Below are positions 58,232 through 64,000 of a stretch of DNA of 64,000 nt, one piece after another. Source of the stretch: Bufo bufo (Eukaryota > Chordata > Amphibia > Anura > Bufonidae); the NCBI RefSeq assembly GCF_905171765.1, contig NC_053390.1:213640208-213704207 (forward strand), in the 5' to 3' direction. The notes under the pieces are model-generated. The model searched no databases, was not told the DNA's origin, and saw only the letters and a program-made list of their open reading frames with translations. The translations under genes were made by a program, and so were the position numbers. Within the stretch, counting starts at the first letter, position 1. Every line of letters begins with the position of its first letter.

Positions 58232-58421
58232 ATTGAAAAGAAAGGCTGCTTATCGCTCATTCACCGCCTGGATTCATGGTTATTTGGGCATGGGCAACCG
58301 TCGACCTATTCCTTCATGTGTCATGAACAGTGTTCGTCAATCCTTTCCTGACCCAGAGGAAGAGTACATGGGTTTCAAAGTACATCGTGATAGCCCAGCT
58401 GAGTTTATGGCCTTTGAATAA
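58232..58421 (+). CDS. Ballast-domain protein, exon 5 (C-terminus)
   Basis: Acceptor 'tacttctag'; the split codon gives R235. It encodes AAYRSFTAWIHGYLGMGNRR, then PIPSCVMNSVRQSFP and EEYMGFK, ending at TAA. This is the second half of the ballast fold: in P2X7 the equivalent is 'CAYRCYATWRFG...LPSCCRWRIRKEFP...YSGFK'. The stop overlaps an AATAAA (58417-58422). All five exons join without a frame error, which argues for a functional or recently functional gene. Confidence 0.88.
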
Positions 58422-60166
58422 AAAATAAATTATATTCCAAATGTTTTATTTCTAATAATTAAATTTATGTATGCGATAAAATAATTAAAATCACATAAAT
58501 ATTAATAATTTTTTTTCAGAAGTTATAAAATATGGAAACTTTATCGTTGTTAAAAAACAATGTTTATTTTTGAAATATTTCTATTTTGATAATCTTTATT
58601 GTCTGCATTATTTTTATTTATTACTGGTTTAATAATGTTATTTTGTCTCAGGTTTTATAAAGTGTTTTAATATGTTTAAAAATAAAAGGCAATATTATAT
58701 TATTTAATAAAAAAAAAATACAAAACTTTGTATCTATTAATTAATTTAACCTTTTTTTCAAAATTACTTTAGAAATTATATATATGTAAACCCATTGTGA
58801 CTGCACATTTTTTGGGTATAATTCTAGTTATTTATTTTTTGATCTACTTGTATGGGCTATTATTCTTTTGTCGGACGGGCAGGCACCATTTTGGATACAT
58901 ATAATTAGAATTCAATTTTTTTTTTATGCTAATAAAAAACATTTTGAGTCTGTTTCAAGGTGTAGTAGTTGTCAGTAAGGGGTAAAAATATGAAAGAGAC
59001 AAAGTTGCACATGGAGATTTTTTTCCATTAGGGCGGCTTGACACTAACTAGTAAAGCCACTACCGTGGAACACAAGTATAGTGCTGAATGCCCCGGCACC
59101 GACCATTTGACAGCGTAATGGGGTTTGATTTCACTTTTACTTGAACTGGTCCATAATTTCTCAATTCCACCAAAAAATATATAAGTCTCTATATTTTTGT
59201 GATGCTGAATTGTGGATCAGAATCCAGGAAAGCAATCCATAGTGCTTGGTTCCACATCTCAGGATTTGCGGACCAATTTAAATAAATGGGTCAACATCCG
59301 TGATGTTTCCTGTGTGAGAGATTGCAGACCCGTTAAAGTGAATAGGCCATCAAAACCACCGATGCAGGATCACGGTCGGTTTCCAAGCCCTTTAAGACAG
59401 AAAGTTGTTTTCTGCGGCTTGGCCACGATCACCATACGCCCTTCTGAATTATTCATCTCTAGAACAAAACAGATGGTTAGATCAAGACACCCGTAATAAC
59501 AAGGGCAGACACTTGTTTCCCTAGTCTAATTATGGACATATTTTCTAAAGAGACTATTTGTCTTGGAACATACAACATATCTAAAAAAAAAAATAGATAA
59601 TTTTTGACACAATAAGACCGGTTTCAAACGGGGAAATGGTGCCCGTCACAGTATTGCAGACTGCATTAGCGGATTAGCACTATACCGGCATTGGTCATTT
59701 GCATTTCCTGATCACAGATGCAGACCCATTTTTTAGCATTTGACCGAAACTCATGAGCTGAAAACGGGACATAACACTAATGAACCACTAAGGAGTGCTT
59801 TACGGTGTACCGTTAAATCCTTATGCACCTCACCAAAATAGAACATGCGGAGGGTGCACATAGCCACCTAACATATCCCCCACCCTCCTATACGTAACTG
59901 ATGTGCTGGGGGGAGGGTGATATAATTGGTGGCTATGTACACACTCAACATAAGCAGAAAGTTTTTTAAGAGTTAACGGTGCACAAAATAATGGCCTCCT
60001 GTCCTCTCTTAACCCCCACCACCAACAAAAAAAAAATATAAATGATTGATGCAGTCATCATGGCATAGGCTGGCTATCCATCCTATTAGTTACCTTATGA
60101 TCCGGCTAGACACAAGAGCAGTCCTTCATTCTGTGCTGGTGTGGCATGTACTCCTCCGAACGGGAC
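58422..60166. other. Region between convergent genes, AT-rich
   Basis: No coding signal. A second AATAAA at about 58680 may serve the ballast-domain gene. An open frame at 59212-59496 shows no domain. A weak inverted pair 'caccctccta...gggagggtg' is near 59880-59930. Confidence 0.5.
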
Positions 60167-60489
60167 GTAACGCTGGGTTCAGACCTGAGCTTTCGCGATG
60201 GAGCGCTCTGTATGCGCGATTGTAATGGCGTTTACAATCGCGCATACAGAGAGAAGCAAACGCCCAGTGTTGCGCGTTCCCGAAAGTCTATGTACGGGAA
60301 CGCGCGACAAAACGCCCCAAAGAAGCTCACGAACTTTTTTGAGCGTCGGGCGATTTACAGCGCAATCGTACACGCTGTAAAACGCCCAGGTGAGAACCAT
60401 TCACATTGGGAAGCATTGGTTTCTCCTTGTTGAGCGTTTGACAGCGCGTAGGAACGCGCTGTATAACGCTTAGGTGTGAACTCAGGGTT
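60167..60489. mobile_element. Palindromic MITE (GGGTTCAGACCTGAGC ends)
   Basis: 'taacgctgggttcagacctgagc' at the left mirrors 'gcttaggtgtgaactcagggtta' at the right. The interior has 'cgcgattgtaatggcgtttacaatcgcg' palindromes. Confidence 0.75.
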
Positions 60490-61677
60490 AGTGAGTTGAA
60501 CACAGGGATGACTCGGGATACGAAAAATGCAGATTGGCCAGTGTGAACTGTGAAATGCAGCATTGCAGATGTGCCAGACGCACGGATGAGGTCCCCTGAT
60601 GATCTGGAGCCCTTTGCAGTCGCACAGAACGCACAGCCCGGCCCTGCCAGCGCTACAGTGATGCACTTTATCTAACCCCCTTCTTTTATATATCTCTATA
60701 TCTCATTACACCAGATTTTTTAAGAATGCACTCACTTGTTGTCACTTGCGTACGCTGCCTACTTTATTAATGAAGCAGGCAGCGTAGGAACATGACGTCA
60801 ATGAGTCACCCTTCCGCCCGGCGGGCCAACCTTTTTTGGCCAATTATTGTGTGATTATATAGAAAGATATATAACAGGGGTGGCAGATATTTTGAAATAA
60901 ATTTTTTTTTTTTTAAAGTGCAGTACTGTAGCGTCGATGGGGTGGGGGTAGGATGGATCTGTGGATGACAATTTTATTGGTGATATCTGTGGATGGCAAT
61001 GTGAATGGGTGGGGGGTCTGTGTACGGCAATGTTATCTGTGTATTTTACTGTTGAAGGATGGGGGATCTGTGGATGACATCCACAGATTCACAATAATAG
61101 TCCGTCATCCACAGATCTCCCATTCTTTTAAAACCAGCCAAACCACAGATTTATTTATTTATTTTTTTCATCAAAAAATACATAATTGCGTTCTAGGGTG
61201 CAAAAAATATTGTAGATGATTCACTAACAATGTACTATTTCAAGTTAAATAATATGAATGCACAACCACAAATTTATATTTAAACAGTCATTTTAATATG
61301 AATATAATGTTTAGTCAATAACATACATATTTGAACAAAGAACCAACATAATGGAATGTGAAAATGGAGGAAGGACATATCTATTATATTTTTATTAACA
61401 ATTCTAAACTTTCTGTAGTGTTGTAGAGAATTTTTTTTTAATAAAAACAATTACTATAAATAATTTTGTTATATCGAACTCTAGAAACATAGAACAATTT
61501 TGAACAATTTGAAATGAAATTGAAAGCAATCTATTTCAGTGGTGCTTTCCTGTAGGAAAATATATATATTTTTTAAATTAAAATGAATTATTTGAAAAAG
61601 AAATTTGTTCACACTATTATAGATAAGTTTGTTAACAAAGAATTAAATAGTACTCACATGATCGATGATGTGTTATG
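60490..61677. other. 3' flank of the Kolobok transposase
   Basis: No gene. A hairpin at about 61050-61115 ('gggggatctgtggatgac' with its inverse) and AT-rich sequence. A minus-strand polyadenylation signal (TTTATT on the plus strand) is near 61389. Confidence 0.45.
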
Positions 61678-64000
61678 TTATACAGTAGGGGTTGCTGAAG
61701 CTCTGTATCTACTGATTTGCTGTTTTTTTATCTCTTCTTTGGTTGGTTTTTCAACATTAGCTATATTTGGAGGAAGCTTTGGAGCTCTAGACTGCCAATT
61801 AGAGCTTTGTTTTCCCTTGCATATTTTCAGAACATCAACCATTATGTCTTCCATAAAATCAACAGAGATTTTTTCATAAACATTTCGAATGATCCAGCGA
61901 GTATTGCCTTTAGGAAAAATTAGTCTGGTTCGCTTGGCACCCTTTGGTTCTGTATTTTTTCTTGCTACTTTCACAGTTGCTTGGGGTCTGCCCACATTGT
62001 GGTTGTGTGTCAGGGCAGCGAGTTTGGTTCTGGCCTCCATAGCATCAATGCCAAAATGTATACGCTTTGAGCGAAATTTGAGAGCCAAACTGTGAAAGTT
62101 TTCTATTTGTCCAGTGTGACAATTGTGAACTAAATGTGGAAAATCTCTCTGTATGGCATCACTAGTGACAATTTTGGTAATGTTTTTAAAGGCCGGATTT
62201 TCTTTCGAAAGCCAGAATATTTTGTCATCCTCATTTTGTTCTAGTGGACCGTGTTGGCATTGCGTGTACAGTCTTCCTTGCCACTGGTGCTCATCAGCTA
62301 TATGGTGGAGCAAAGAAAACCATTTCTCTTTCAATAAGTCCTCATTGTTTTCACAGGTCTTGACGCACCACCAAAAATGAAGGCTGATCTTGTCTACCCA
62401 GGGTGTGATTTCCTTGCAAAATTTCATTTTGCTTGCATTGTGCAATTTTTTTTTTTATAGATTTGGCGTAGTGCCAGACATCGAATTGGTGCTTTATACT
62501 GGCATAGTCGGTACGCATTCATTTTCTAATGCTGACATGTCTGTCCGAAGCGAAAATTTTGATGTTCGCACCATTGGCCTGAATACGGTCCATTACTGTT
62601 TGAAAACCTAATTTCTCCATGGCCACCGAAGAAGTACACTGGGTTTTTTGAACGACCTCAAAATCAAAAATTTTATTACTGACGGTGTTCATGAGAGTGT
62701 AGACACAGTACTTAGCACTATGACCAGGGCTATCGCACTGTCCATCTCCCGCTACACAAAGCGGTCTTTCTTGGAAGGCAGATTCAAGTCCTATTTTCTC
62801 TGCACTCCATGCATTGTCAACAGCGGGAAAAAGGAAGAGGGACTGATAACGATAGTAACTTTTTTCACTAATAGTCACCATGCCAAGTAGATTGAAAAAT
62901 TCTAGAGTCTTCATAAAGTTTTGTCCACTACATAGAATTGCAGCTGCAGTTAGGAGATTACCGGCACAGTAACAACCAACTTTGGGTGGACTTTCGAAGA
63001 TTGTGAATCTGTGTCCTTGAAAACATTGCCTGATAATTTTACAATATGTTCCTTCGGTTATTTTTTTGAAAGATTGGACCATGAAGTTGCAGTCCCCATC
63101 TTGCTGACACTTCACTTTTCTCACCAATTGGTCTAAACAAGATTCGAAGACAAGAAATTTCCGGTCATTCACAATACTATGTTCATCTTCTGCTTCAACG
63201 GATACTGGTGGAAGCTTCCGTAGCTTTGGAAAAATAAATCCACAATCATGGATGTTGGAGGAATCCATGCTCGGCAACTCAGATACATAGCTTGGATCTT
63301 TTGGAGTATTTTCGCTAAAAGATACATTTACACTAGATTCTTTGGTTGAAAATCCTTCCTCTTCAGGTTCACTACCAATTGGCGATAATGGATCTATTCC
63401 TTCAAACATTATGTCCTCCGAAACAGTATGTAATTCTGGAACAAGATTAGGACGTTTCTTCAATGGGGAATCAGTAAACGTTGTATTAGCAGAGACGTTG
63501 GTTGTCACCTTGGTCAGCGGTGTAGATTGAAAACGTTTGCTTAGGTCCCTGCCAGTATTTCGATTTTCCATTTGAAGATCCTGACAGATAACCTGACCAT
63601 TATTCAGGATAATTTGCATATTCAACAGTGACAAGTCAGTTTGTGTCCCTGTTTCACAGAATTGTATAACGGATGGGTCTTCGGATAAGGCCTCTGCTGC
63701 ACTGGAGCGATTTTCTTCAACATGGATACATTCCGGGACACACTCTGGAACAAACTCTGGAACAAACTCTGGAACAAACTGAGAGTTCGTTTTCGGTAAT
63801 TTTCTTTTTAGGGTTGTTGCTCGTACTTTCTGCAAGTTTTCCTCTATTACTTTTTCACCAGCGTTGGGCATTGGGAAAATTGTAGGAACCGCATCTGCTC
63901 TGAGAGTTCTTCCTCTTGCATCAATCATATATGAATCATCAGTAAAATGCAATGAGCAAATTCTATATTTGTTTTGAAGCGTTCCTTCATAAACTATTTC
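61678..64000 (-). pseudogene. THAP/Kolobok transposase, near full length, two lesions, runs off the window
   Basis: Minus-strand reading begins at the window edge inside a THAP zinc-finger domain (RICSLHFTDDSYM, then ADAVPTIF). A long acidic linker follows (63870-63200). The Kolobok catalytic region is 63200-61750: VAGDGQCDSPGHSAKYCVYT, ASDRHVSIRK, QFDVWHYAKSIKKK, WWCVKTCENN, HTGQIENFHSLALKF and GIDAMEARTKLAALTHN. Two lesions are seen: TGA at 62521-62519, and a one-base shift in an A11 run (62456-62446 on the minus strand). Otherwise about 755 residues are continuous to a stop at 61678. Kolobok transposases cut TTAA targets, matching the T2 MITEs here. The gene is convergent with the ballast-domain gene. 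Confidence 0.93.

Noticed and set aside
56784..58421. C-terminal exons of a true P2X7 receptor gene
   Set aside because: Exons upstream in the same frame encode an acidic linker rather than the channel, and no P2X transmembrane or ATP-binding sequence is seen. The stand-alone form fits better.

Overview
The window looks like nuclear DNA from an amphibian, most likely a frog or toad. The evidence is one vertebrate gene with large introns, SETD1B, embedded in a dense mixture of element types typical of anuran genomes: TTAA-flanked T2/Kolobok MITEs, a DIRS element, Penelope-like elements (PLEs), Tc1/mariner, CR1 and L1 LINEs, and a solo LTR. The species assignment is inference.

Layout. (1) 0.8-4.6 kb holds a decayed DIRS tyrosine-recombinase retrotransposon, followed by a hAT MITE and two abutting T2 MITEs. 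(2) 6.8-13.07 kb, plus strand, carries the last five coding exons of SETD1B (N-SET, SET and post-SET). A long, repeat-interrupted region that is probably 3' UTR follows, to about 22.2 kb. (3) 22.5-32.5 kb is a nested repeat complex: a Tc1/mariner element split by a CR1 LINE and by a 2.1-kb MITE with a 5-bp target duplication, then a PLE with 0.8-kb inverted terminal repeats, then a 912-bp mariner palindrome. (4) 33.8-37.4 kb has a minus-strand L1 relic split by two T2 MITEs, and a solo LTR. (5) 37.8-45 kb is a dead L1 on the plus strand, interrupted by a palindromic element, then a Tc1 element and another palindromic element. (6) 49.5-54.5 kb is a nearly intact PLE (RT plus GIY-YIG) set in a TA-rich tandem array. 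(7) 54.5-64 kb holds an intact five-exon plus-strand gene for a stand-alone P2X7 'ballast'-domain protein. It converges on a minus-strand THAP/Kolobok transposase that runs off the right edge.

Most notable observations. First, the ballast-domain gene and the Kolobok transposase lie tail to tail, starting just after a satellite array ends, which suggests a passenger gene carried by a Kolobok transposon. Second, three large palindromes (arms of 727, 649 and about 320-340 bp) each have a 14-bp target-site duplication. Each has a hammerhead-ribozyme-like motif at its centre, with a consensus CUGANGA core in two and a degenerate core in the third. The same motif type occurs in the PLE terminal repeats, so these look like non-autonomous PLE/retrozyme-type elements. 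Third, the CR1 insertion has a 5' junction that appears to copy, in inverted orientation, 41 nt of DNA from about 400 bp upstream. All assignments come from reading the sequence; no database search was run.
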